A stretch of DNA of 64,000 bases. Origin: Isochrysis galbana (taxonomy: Eukaryota > Haptophyta > Isochrysidales > Isochrysidaceae). The stretch is taken from assembly GCA_018136815.1 (NCBI GenBank), contig CM030937.1, forward strand, positions 2,717,820 through 2,781,819, written 5' to 3'. The notes beneath the pieces are model-generated. The model was not told the DNA's origin. It made no database searches and saw only the letters and a list, made by a program, of their open reading frames with translations. A program made the translations under genes and the position numbers. Shown here in pieces: positions 1 to 8,273 of the stretch (positions are counted from its first letter, which is position 1; each line of letters starts with the position of its first letter).

Positions 1-681
1 AAGCACGTCCTGTCCGGTCCACCAGCTCATGTTCTCAGACTTCTTGTTGAGGTTGTCGCCCATCCAGCCCGAGATGGGGAGGACCGGCACGGAGTTCTCA
101 ACGAAGTCCTTTTTCCAGCCGACCTTGATAAGCATATTCTTCATCTCTCCGCCAACCTCATCGTAGCGTGCCTTCTTGTAGCCCGCAACGTCGGTGTCCA
201 TCTTGTTGACGCCAATGATGAGCTGCTTGACGCCAAGAAGGTTGATGAGGCGCGCATGCTGACGCGATTGACCCTGCACCTCACCAGCCTTGTGGTTGCC
301 CTTCTGGATGGCAGTGGTGAAGTTACCATCGGCCGGCACCATGAGGAGGGCGACGTCAGCCTGGGCGGCGCCGGAAATCATATTCTTGATAAAGTCACGG
401 TGACCGGGGGCGTCAATAATGGTGTAATGCCACTTCTCAGTGAAGAACTCCTTGGTGGTGCACGAGATCGTCACACCACGCTCACGCTCCTCCTTTTGGC
501 GATCCATGTAGAAGGCGAAGGCGAACGAAGACTTGCCAAGGCGGTCGGCCTCCGCCTTCAGCTTCTCCATCTCACGCTCTGGAATACCGCCGAGCTCGAA
601 GAGAAGGCGGCCAGTGGTGGTCGACTTGCCAGAGTCGACGTGGCCACAGATAACAATCGACATGTGGTCCTTCTCAGTCAT
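1..681 (-). CDS. EFL: Elongation factor-like GTPase EFL, N-terminal 227 residues (3' end beyond window)
   Basis: The reading frame is open from the ATG at 681 to the window edge. EFL is a translational GTPase thought to replace EF-1alpha in delivering aminoacyl-tRNA to the ribosome. Visible motifs are the P-loop GHVDSGKS (residues 13-20), DAPGH (90-94) and NKMD (159-162). The class is set by EFL-type stretches: GRLLFELGGIPERE near residue 24, FYMDRQKEERERGVTI near 57, and ADGNFTTAIQKGNHKAGEVQ from about 117, an insertion absent from canonical EF-1alpha. No intron is needed within the visible part. The domain II/III end lies outside the window. The family call is firm; the use of EFL by this lineage in place of EF-1alpha is inferred from family knowledge. 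Confidence 0.96.
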   Translation of the reverse strand, partial: MTEKDHMSIVICGHVDSGKSTTTGRLLFELGGIPEREMEKLKAEADRLGKSSFAFAFYMDRQKEERERGVTISCTTKEFFTEKWHYTIIDAPGHRDFIKNMISGAAQADVALLMVPADGNFTTAIQKGNHKAGEVQGQSRQHARLINLLGVKQLIIGVNKMDTDVAGYKKARYDEVGGEMKNMLIKVGWKKDFVENSVPVLPISGWMGDNLNKKSENMSWWTGQDVL

Positions 682-690
682 GTCTGCTGA

Positions 691-1511
691 TTAGCAGGAG
701 AGATTCTGCGATGGCGAGGCGATGTGACGATGTTAAATATTATGAGTAGGCGCGCTGCTTTTCCCCGAACTAAGAAGGAGGGGCATGCTGAGGACTTGGG
801 AACCAGTCGAAGGCGTGTCCACACCGCAGACACTCGGTGGGCGGCACAGACACGGGCATGCATCGAGCCCTCCGTGAAAGGTCTGTCGAGAGAAGAGCAG
901 CGTTCCAATCCATTCTCTCAACGCCGCGCGAACACGCTAGCCGGCTCATGGATCAGAGAAAAGGAGGGCGGGGAGAGGAAGCGGGGGGAGGAGGGGGGAA
1001 GGGCAGGCCCTCACCCTTTGCGGCAGGAGAGGAAAGGCCCCAGAGACGTAGCCTGGAGATGGGCACGAAGTCGCCCCCCCCCCCCCCCCTCGACTCCCTC
1101 TCCCGCCCCCCCCCCCTCCCCCCCCCCCCCCGGTGCTCCCCCGCGAGACGCGAAGTTTGACCGGAGGATAACCTTCCATTCTACTCGCCTCGCCCCCTCG
1201 CGGGGTCGGCGCGACGGCTCGACTCTAGACTCGACATCTAACATAAAGTTCGAAACTTCTAATACTACTCTAGTAGCCTATTTTCTATTTTTCACGTTTC
1301 CAGCGTGTTTTGAACACCGCCGTCCGCCGCTGTCGCCCCGTCGCCCCTTGTTTCACGCTTCCATGCGCGCACTCTCTGTGGGGTAGTGGGGTAACTGGAG
1401 TCTGGCGTGGTCTAGACTGATATTATCATTTGTGCTAGTGCCGTCTGCTAGCTGCTAGCTCCACCCTCCACCCTCCACCCCCACCCCAAGAAATTCGAAA
1501 TTCTTCATTCT
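691..1511. other. Gene-free stretch upstream of EFL
   Basis: This holds the EFL 5' flank and presumably its promoter. It has an AT-rich patch near 732 and long C homopolymers at about 1074-1132. I see no convincing coding exon; open frames here are low-complexity Pro/Gly readings of the C tracts. Confidence 0.5.
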
Positions 1512-1690
1512 TGATAATTCTTGTAGGGCGTAGGGCGGTCATCAAACACTGATTTATAACTACTAATACTAACATGTGGGGGGGACTGCATTTTTTGACC
1601 GTCCCCCAAAGCCCATAAAAAAATCCCAGGCGCCAGGCGGGGCTCACCTGCCGCCGCGAAAAATTAAAAATTCCCGAGGAAAATTATGGT
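1512..1690 (+). repeat. Dispersed repeat beginning TAGGGCGGTCA
   Basis: The segment starts TAGGGCGGTCA, continues through a CTGCATTTTTTGACCG block, and then a CTCACCTGCCGCC block. The same order of blocks recurs at 57507-57645. A partial copy of the third block lies at 2945-2998. Another TAGGGCGGTCA occurs at 1751, and its inverse TGACCGCCCTA at about 3141-3151, so a terminal-inverted-repeat DNA element is possible. I could not match target duplications. Confidence 0.5.
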
Positions 1691-1789
1691 GGGTTTTACG
1701 TTTTACCGCCCCCCTCGCCCCTCGCCCCCCCCCTTCTGCACACGCGCTGGTAGGGCGGTCAAACAGTTTTTTTATTTAGGGGTAAAAAA

Positions 1790-2110
1790 TGACCATCTCA
1801 CCAGAATTGAGGAAATTTGAGGATTTTTTTCGGTAGAAAGTTCCCAATACACCCAACCAACTAGCACATATCCGGCGGGGCCCATTAGGACCCGGACCCC
1901 CCCCTGGGCCCCCACAACAAAACGTAATCGAAAACTGACAAAAGACGCTAAAATCGCAAAAGCTTGAAAAGCTCAACTTCGAACTTCGAACCGATGCCGG
2001 GGGCGCGCTGCGTGCCCGTTTTCGACGATCCATCCGGATGGGGGACCCCACCGAATACCAAATACGCATATCCCACCCGGATGGTCACGCCAATCGGCTC
2101 GCGCTCAGAC
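1790..2110 (-). repeat. Dispersed repeat R1, inverted copy of 58240-58870
   Basis: Read on the minus strand, this matches 58640-58870 in order: the GGATCGTCGAAAACGGGC block, the GAAGTTGAGCT block, TAGCGTCTTT, ACGTTTTGTTGTGGGGGCCC, and GTATTGGGA plus TTTCTACC. It carries no coding potential of its own. The copy at 58 kb has an internal 202-bp tandem duplication not present here. Confidence 0.75.
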
Positions 2111-2995
2111 GCTCAGACCCCCCCTCCGCAGTTTCCCCGCCGTCTCCGCCGTCGACGCCGACGCAGAGCAGCCAGCTCCAACGTCGGCGCCCATGCGATG
2201 GGCTGCGCTGCTGCATGGGCGCGCGCCGAGCAACCACTGCAGTGGGGTGGAGGAGCAGGACGACAGGAGGAGGAGGAGCAGGAGGATAGGTATCGCACTG
2301 GCTGCCAGGGAGCAGCCAGGGCGGCAACAAAAAGCAGTAAGGTCATGACAGACAGTGAGAGAGACAGTGCTACAGGGGTGAGGGTCAGAACCTGGGACAC
2401 CTGGGGGCACTGGGGAACTCACCAAGATACCCCTGGGGCACGGTGATTCTACAATAATCACATTCGCACAAACCCTTACATATACCCCACCACGGTTCTT
2501 TGGATGATACTCTGAGACAAACAGGAAGGCGTGCGAGGGAACAAAGAAGGAATCAAGGATTTAGGGAATCGGCGAGTATTGCCTTAGTATGAGCCGATGA
2601 AGCGTCGTGAGTGTTGATGAAGGTGAGATTCCTTAGGTGCACTAAGTCGATCTAGAGTGAGCTGAGATCCCCAAGGTGAAGGCGAGGTCTAGAAGTCGAT
2701 GTGCAAATGACTCGGGAACCCTAAGAACTCGATGTGCATCAACTGCAGATGATAATGTAGAGAAGAGTCCAGAAGGTGGTGCACATGATGAAAGAGGCTG
2801 ATGACTTGATGAAAAGGAATCTGGCAGACAAAGTTATCGGTAAAGACGATTCTATCGGTAAGGACCAATGGGTTGTGTTGGCAGATGACGGCACTCTGTG
2901 ATAATAGGAGGATCCGCGCGCTTGCGAGGAGAGGGAGAGGGGCCCAAAAAAAACTCCAAGGGGGCTCACCTGCCGCCACGAAATTCCCGAGCGTT

Positions 2996-3060
2996 CCATC
3001 GTTATAAACGATAGGGTCATGGAGCGCGCCTCCCACCCCCCCATCCCGTCCACCCCGCCG
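2996..3060 (+). repeat. Orphan hairpin-led retroelement 5' end
   Basis: ATCGTT-ATA-AACGAT forms a hairpin, followed by AGGGTCATGGAGCGCGCC. It is the same 5' signature as the LINE at 19929 (hairpin, GGGTC, ATGGAGCGCGC). Downstream sequence soon becomes unrelated, so this is a short or rearranged copy. Confidence 0.55.
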
Positions 3061-3245
3061 CGCCGACCGACGCTTTACTTTGGTGTGCTTCCTCAATCCT
3101 AACTTTCTCATTTTTACGCCCTTAGAAGTTAAAATAGTGTCTGACCGCCCTAAACTAAAGTTCGCTGTCTACGAACAAATCTCTAGAGTAAGATAAATGT
3201 GTGCCTGTGGAAGGAAGCGCCTGCCGCCCGCCGCAGTAGCCGGCG

Positions 3246-3485
3246 ATGGGCTGCTGCACGTCCAAGGAAGGTGGGCAAACATCTGCAGCGCCAGACGTGC
3301 AGCCGGAGGTGACGGGGTACCTCAGTGCAAATGCATCTAGAACAGCCGGTCCCGGCAAGACGTTGCCTGCTTCCGCACCTGCGCCGACCTCTGAGGAGAT
3401 TGAGCGGGAGAAGGACATGGCGGCTGCAATCATCCAAGCCGCATTCTTAGACATAGAAAAGCGCAGCAGCGTGGAGAAGGCGTGA
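3246..3485 (+). CDS. Small protein with dual-acylation N-terminus and IQ-like segment
   Basis: This is an intronless ORF of 79 residues. It begins MGCCTSKEGG, with Gly2 suited to N-myristoylation and Cys3/Cys4 to palmitoylation, which would place the protein on a membrane. The C-terminal third is predicted helical and contains AAAIIQAAFLDIEKR, resembling half of an IQ motif (IQxxxR-type, here with Asp-Ile-Glu-Lys). The middle is Ala/Pro/Thr-rich and probably disordered. No family is recognised. The acylation motif argues for a real gene, but the length is marginal and no neighbour gives context. It could also be the first exon of a longer gene. Confidence 0.45.
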   Translation: MGCCTSKEGGQTSAAPDVQPEVTGYLSANASRTAGPGKTLPASAPAPTSEEIEREKDMAAAIIQAAFLDIEKRSSVEKA

Positions 3486-4588
3486 AGCCGTGTGGCATCA
3501 ACATGCAGATCTTTCCTTTTGGTCTTCTGCCTTGTGCGGTGGCAGACTTCGTGGCAAAGGAAGCAGCACAGGAATGCCATTGGCGAGGCCATGCCTTGCT
3601 GCCCTCCCACTCCATGCTTTCGAAAGCCCTTGTGTGGCAACTTGACAGCCTGCTGCGGCGCACTGATGATGCTTTCTATTTCTGGCATTAGGGCGGAGCT
3701 GGCGTCTTGATGCGTGGCTTAATTGTGGCGAGGGCCGGCATTACCAGAGAAACGTGGCATAGGAATCATAGGAATGAGTATGCAAAAAGGAAGATGCACT
3801 GCCAACACCGTCATAGCAAACATATCGGACAGTAGAACCAAAAGTAAATGTTGCGACAGGAGGAGATTAAGCTGAATGAGAACATTGCTATACGTGCGCG
3901 ATATCTGACTCTGCCATCAATGCTTCATGTAATCATTGTATGTTGATATGGGGTGAAGTCTGCAGAAGTATAATGGACAATGGCTCATGGGGCATGGGGG
4001 GCGGGGTGGACCTTCATCGAACCTCGAACAGTATGGAGGTTTGCCGAGTGGCTATGGAGCCGGCAAGGCGCCAGTGGCCAGAAATATAACGCATTGAGTC
4101 GCAGCCCCTTCTGGCCCCTTGGCTGTGAGGAGCGGTCATCTTGCACGAGATGCGCAATGCACGGCACCGCTACCCGCGCTCGCAAGAAGATGCATCCTAA
4201 TGCCCAACTTCAAACTTTCGTTTTGGCCCCAGACAACTCAAACTGCACTCGCGCCCATAATTTTGTCGGCCTAAGAGGCCGCGGCTACTGCCATTTTTGC
4301 ATCCCCCGCGCCGGTGAAATGTCGTACCTCACGAGTAGGTGTAGGGATTTGGCCCCGGCCAGGTTTTAGGTTTTCGCGATTTTTTTTTCAAAATTTGGGT
4401 CAGCTCGAAGAAAAAAATTTTGACCGAAACTTGGGCGCGAAGCCAAGGGATTAAGCGCAAAATTTGGGCTCACGGGGCGGGGCGCGCTGGGTGGGCGCCG
4501 GCGCGGGAGAGTGGAAGTGGTGGGGCGGCGTGGGGGCTGGGGGGTGGAGGGGCGAGACGACAGGGGGGGTGTCCGGCCCGCGGAGGGT
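3486..4588. other. Gene-free stretch with a possible transposon terminus
   Basis: No supported gene. At about 4350-4460 a TTTGGCC run is followed by repeated AAAATTTGGG-type motifs on both strands. This resembles subterminal motif arrays seen here at hAT-like ends (5790-5870, 40541-40637). No partner end was found. Confidence 0.3.
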
Positions 4589-4672
4589 ATGAGCGGGAGC
4601 ATGCGCAAGCGGCCTCGAGTCGTCGACGACGACTCGAACGACGAGGACTACGACGAGGACGAGGACGACCAT
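4589..4672 (+). other. Candidate first exon, basic then acidic protein fragment
   Basis: An ATG opens a short frame encoding MSGSMRKRPRVV followed by an Asp/Glu-rich run, and it ends at a good donor (CAT|GTGAGT). Downstream exons were not identified before the repeat at 5172. The composition (basic patch then acidic tract) suggests a nuclear protein or a low-complexity fragment. This is weak support. Confidence 0.25.
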
Positions 4673-5171
4673 GTGAGTATAAAGACTCGAACGACTCGGA
4701 CTCGGACGACTTGCTGGAGGGCTCTGTGCGTGCGGCAAGGGAGGATGGGCAAGAGCAGGCGGACAGCACGACAAGGGAGGATCCAGGATCGAGCACGGCG
4801 CAGCCGTGCGCGAGGCGGCACTGCACCTGACACAGCCCCAGAATCCCCCTCCACCGCAACAGGCATTCTGTTTGCAGTGGGGCAAGGGGCAAGCCGTCTT
4901 GCTCTCCTCGTTGGGCGAGTGTGTGGCAGTGGAGGCAGCACGTGAACACGACGGCAGGGTGCGGGGTGCGCGTGCGCGTGCGATGGGAAAGGAAAAGGAA
5001 ACGAAAAGGGGCAGTGGTCCTGCTGCCGAGCTGCGCACCAACTTTCGATGGGTGGTGCCGACGTCGCTGGCAAAACTAGGTTTGCGGCGCTCTCCGCGGC
5101 TTTCCGACGCTCCGCGGATGCGCCGTGGGATCTTTGGAGTAGAGCTTCCAGAATTGGCGGCGCGTGTGTTA

Positions 5172-5418
5172 CTATAATTGTTGGCTCGTTTAAGGTAATA
5201 AAACGACATGACTTCGACTTCTCGTTCTGCAGTCGCTCTGCGAGACTCTGTCTCCCCCCCCCCCCCGTCCTCCTCTCCTCGACCGACGGAAGGAAGATTC
5301 GTCCAAAACATTCTCCGGTCCTAGGATATTCCGTGGGGGCGTCTCTCCGCGCTCCGCGATCCGCGAGCGAAAGGACGCGATCTGCGATCTGCGCTCGCTC
5401 CGAGATCGGCCACGCGCC
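5172..5418 (+). repeat. Dispersed repeat R4, copy 1
   Basis: About 245 bp are shared in direct orientation with 12278-12510. Shared blocks include TAATTGTTGGCTCGTT, TTCTCGTTCTGCAGTCGC, GAAGATTCGTCCAAAACATT and CTCCGAGATCGGC. A C-tract in this copy is replaced by a CT-repeat in the other. The minus strand stays open in both copies, so it may descend from a coding region. Its identity is unknown. Confidence 0.65.
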
Positions 5419-5607
5419 CTCCCACGCTTCCCCGCCGTGCCCTCTGTCCCCCCCCCCCCGCGCGCCGGGTTTTTTTCCTCGGCGTGCAGTCCGTCGCCTC
5501 CGGCCGTTATATTCTCCCCTCCCGCCCCTCCACTTCGCCCCTGCTAGCATCTGCTGCCAGCCTCTCGAGCGCATGCAGTGCGCGGCTGGCCGCGAGCCAT
5601 CAAAATG

Positions 5608-5703
5608 ACGGTGCTGCGCATGATGGGCTGGCCCATCACGCGCGGCACCGCCTCAGCATAGCAGCCCATCATGCGCTCATGCGCAGCACCGCCTCAGCAT
5701 AGC
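5608..5703. repeat. Imperfect palindrome
   Basis: GTGCTGCGCATGATGGGCTG at about 5611 faces its inverse (CAGCCCATCATGCGC... GCGCAGCAC) about 40 bp later, and CCGCCTCAGCATAGC occurs twice. This would form a cruciform or RNA hairpin. It lies just outside the interrupted R2 copy. Confidence 0.5.
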
Positions 5704-5769
5704 GAGAGTCTGGACAGTATTGTTGACTGCTGATGCAGCCCCTGCCAAAGGGCAAGGGCTGAGTGAGGA

Positions 5770-7067
5770 TAGGGGTTGGCGGATATATCCGGATATATCT
5801 CTTGGATATTTGGGCGGCTTTGGCGGGCGAAGATATCCGCGGATATTTCGTGGATATTTGGGTCAGAGTTCGCCGCTCCCAGTGGCTCGCCCCGAAAACA
5901 AAACCCCTTGCGCGACGCCCCCCCCCCCCCCCCGCGCCCGCCCCCCTCCACAATGCGCAGATGCGCAGAGGTGATGCCCCCCCCGCATGTGCCTTGTGCC
6001 TCAAACCCGCCATGGATGGCCCATGCCTGAGCATAGGCGTGACGCGCCATGCACCACACACCTTCCCGTCCTTCGCGCGCGCAGGTTCGAAGAGGAAGAG
6101 GACGCGCGCGATAGCCGCTGACGATGAGCAGCGACTTGACCCTCCCCCTCCGCACGACGATGACTCGAGCGACAAGGACCCGGTAGAGCTGAGGGACAAG
6201 GAGAAGGAGGCAGATAGAGGCAGAGGAGGACGAGGAGCTCACGGGCACGGTTGAAGAAATCCACGAGACCTTGGACGGCCCCCGCGCCTCCAGCAGCCAG
6301 CCCATATCAGGTTCAATGTGGGGCGATGAAGGTGGTCCACGAGATGATCGGCGAGGGCGTGATCACCACCATCGGCGACGGCACGCTGCACGGCAACAAG
6401 AAGGTGGAGGTGGAGTTTTCGGATTTTCGGTGAACGAGGGGAACAAGAACACGAAGATCAAGAAGTGGGTGGACAAACAAACTCATCCAGGAGCAGGTGT
6501 GTGTGCTGATGATATGCAATGATGGGGTAACAGCATATCAGCTCTCTAGGTTATGGAGCTATGAGCTATCACTAATATCAGCACTAATATCAGTCAGCTC
6601 TCATGAGAGTTGTCCCAACCAACAACAAAACTCCCCCGTGCGCGCGCGCGCACGCGTGTCTTGATTACGCTCTCCACACCCACACACTCCACACACAAAC
6701 TCTCTCTCCTCTAGCTAGATTAAGATAATTTCCACTTCCAGCTATTATAGATGTAGGTTGGTACGTGTACTACCAGTTGGATGAACCATCGCATCTTAAG
6801 GATTAAGGATTGGGGATAGATGGACGAGCGTAGCAGCCGAGCAGCAAGCAGCCGACCGACGGAGGCTACTACGTATGTATGTATGAAGTATCGATGTTAT
6901 ACTTGTAAAATAGATAATATTATTAGTAGTGTTTATGTGTTTATATACAAGGTACAAGGTACAAGGTGGATATTTTGGTGGATATTTGGGTGGGGGTTGT
7001 AGATATTTTGAAGATATAAAAAATGGATATTTGGGTCCAAAAAAATGGATATTTCCGCCAACCCCTA
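5770..7067. mobile_element. Non-autonomous hAT element with TIRs and 8-bp TSD
   Basis: The left end reads TAGGGGTTGGCGGATATATC and the right end is its near inverse, GATATTTCCGCCAACCCCTA. Both are flanked by AGTGAGGA (5762-5769 and 7068-7075), the 8-bp target duplication typical of hAT transposons. GGATATTTGGG-type motifs recur inside both ends (5809-5865 and 6966-7050), like hAT subterminal transposase sites. No transposase is encoded, so movement must have been in trans. The interior holds gene-like sequence (6085-6433) and one arm of a foldback repeat (6515-6905). R2 copies at 25131 and 37411 lack it. Confidence 0.9.
6085..6433 (+). pseudogene. Gene-like fragment carried inside the hAT element
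   Basis: A good acceptor (CGCGCGCAG) precedes an open stretch encoding a basic patch (SKRKRTRA) and an Asp-rich tract. It continues, after a frame change near 6200, into Glu-rich sequence and a segment ending GNKKVEVEFSDFR before a stop. The parent gene is not recognised. It is probably a captured host fragment, broken by at least one frameshift. Confidence 0.35.
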
Positions 7068-7302
7068 AGTGAGGATGGTTGTGCAAGCCTACCCAGGGGG
7101 TGTCTGCGATGGAGACAGGGGGGCACGAGGCCCCCATTGGCCTCTACAAAAGTAGTTGGCCGTTTGCGATATATGTGCAGGAAGACGCCCCGCGCAGCCG
7201 ACAGACGCCGCGGAAGAGCGGCGACATATGAAAAGGACTGGAACTGGAAGAGCTGGGGCCGGAGACCCCCCGGGGGCACGGTAAGACATGTGCAACAGGC
7301 GG

Positions 7303-7800
7303 CTTTAAGCATAGATGGGGTAAGAGTACTGTTATGAGCTCTCAGTAAGAGTAATAGCTCCAAACTGCCAAATCACTGATATTAGTTGTCGGTTGCTAGA
7401 CTAATCTTAAAGGGGCTGATCTACTACTGTGACTCCTTTTACTATTAGAATTGTCGCCTCCCCCCCCCCCGTCCATCCTCCATCAACATCGATACTGCAT
7501 ACATACATACGTAGTAGCCTCCGTCGGTCGGCTTCTTGGCTGCTACGCTCTATCTATCCTCAATCTCTAATAAGATGCGATAGGTTCATCCAACTAGTAG
7601 TACCAATCTACGCTAGAGGAGAGAGAGAGAGTTTGTGTGTGGAGTGTGAAGAGCGTAAATCAACACACGCGTGCGCGCGCACAGGGGAGTTTTGTTGTTG
7701 GTTGGGACAACTCTCATGAGAGCTGATATTAGTGCTGATATTAGTGATAGCTTCATAGCCTTGAGAGCTGATAAGCTGTTACCCCATCTATGGCTTTAAG
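7303..7800. repeat. Foldback/MITE-like element with inverted ends
   Basis: The ends are CTTTAAGCATAGATGGGGTAA (7303-7323) and the inverse TTACCCCATCTATGGCTTTAAG (7779-7800). The right half (about 7470-7800) is also an inverted copy of 6515-6905 within the hAT element; shared blocks include the TATGTATG/CATACATA run, GGAGGCTACTACGTA, the CTCTCATGAG palindrome and ACTAATATCAGCAC. Transcripts across both would form a long hairpin. Confidence 0.65.
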
Positions 7801-7829
7801 TTTGTCTGCCACACGAACGGCCAGCAACA

Positions 7830-8273
7830 GGTCTGCCCCAGCCCGCCCCTTGCACTTGGCCCGACGTAGTGCACGCGCGCCCCCCCCCCCGATACCAAAG
7901 ATGAAGGAATGAAGGGGGAAGTGTAAATAAAGAAAAGGTGCGAGTGTTCTGGGGTATAGGTATAGGCGATGGCGTGAGTCAGTACCGTGAGTGCGAGGTC
8001 CTTTATAGCTAGCGGTAGTAGCCTGAATCTTTAGATGTGTGTGTGTGTTCTAATGTCCAAAGTGGGGGGATGGGGGTGAAAAATAAGCTGGACCTCAGGT
8101 TGCGCCTTCTCATGGCTAAACGTAAACGTAAAGAAGCGGGTTCAGGGGCGGCTCGAAGGTCCGAAGTGGATGTAGAACATTCGGCAAGAGGAGACCACTA
8201 ATAGTGATCACCAAGCGATGGACATTGGATCACATGGCTTGAGTATATTTCTAGGAATGGGGTACCGGTTTAT
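7830..8273. other. Gene-free stretch with possible LINE 3' remnant
   Basis: Around 7975-8035 the text (GGCGATGG..., GTAGCCTGAATCTTTAGA) resembles the LINE 3' end near 23310-23380. The rest has a C-tract, a GT-repeat and the 3' flank of the glycosidase gene. No gene is seen. Confidence 0.35.

Larger units (their letters stand above)
5730..7147 (-). repeat. R2 retroposon copy interrupted by a hAT element
   Basis: On the minus strand, 7147-7068 and 5769-5730 together read like the uninterrupted R2 copies at 37411 and 25131: a hairpin (CTAC-TTTT-GTAG), GGCCAATGGGGGCC, the ACACCCCCTGGG block, then the palindromic GCAGGGGCTG block. The hAT insertion at 5770-7067 splits it. The uninterrupted copies act as empty-site references. 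Confidence 0.75.

Noticed and set aside
3155-3688. 177-residue minus-strand ORF
   Set aside because: It is antisense to the acylated small protein and has no domain or membrane pattern.
4451-5574. Overlapping 286- and 308-residue minus-strand ORFs
   Set aside because: Arg/Pro/Ser-rich readings of GC-rich repeat DNA; part lies in repeat R4; no domain or leader.
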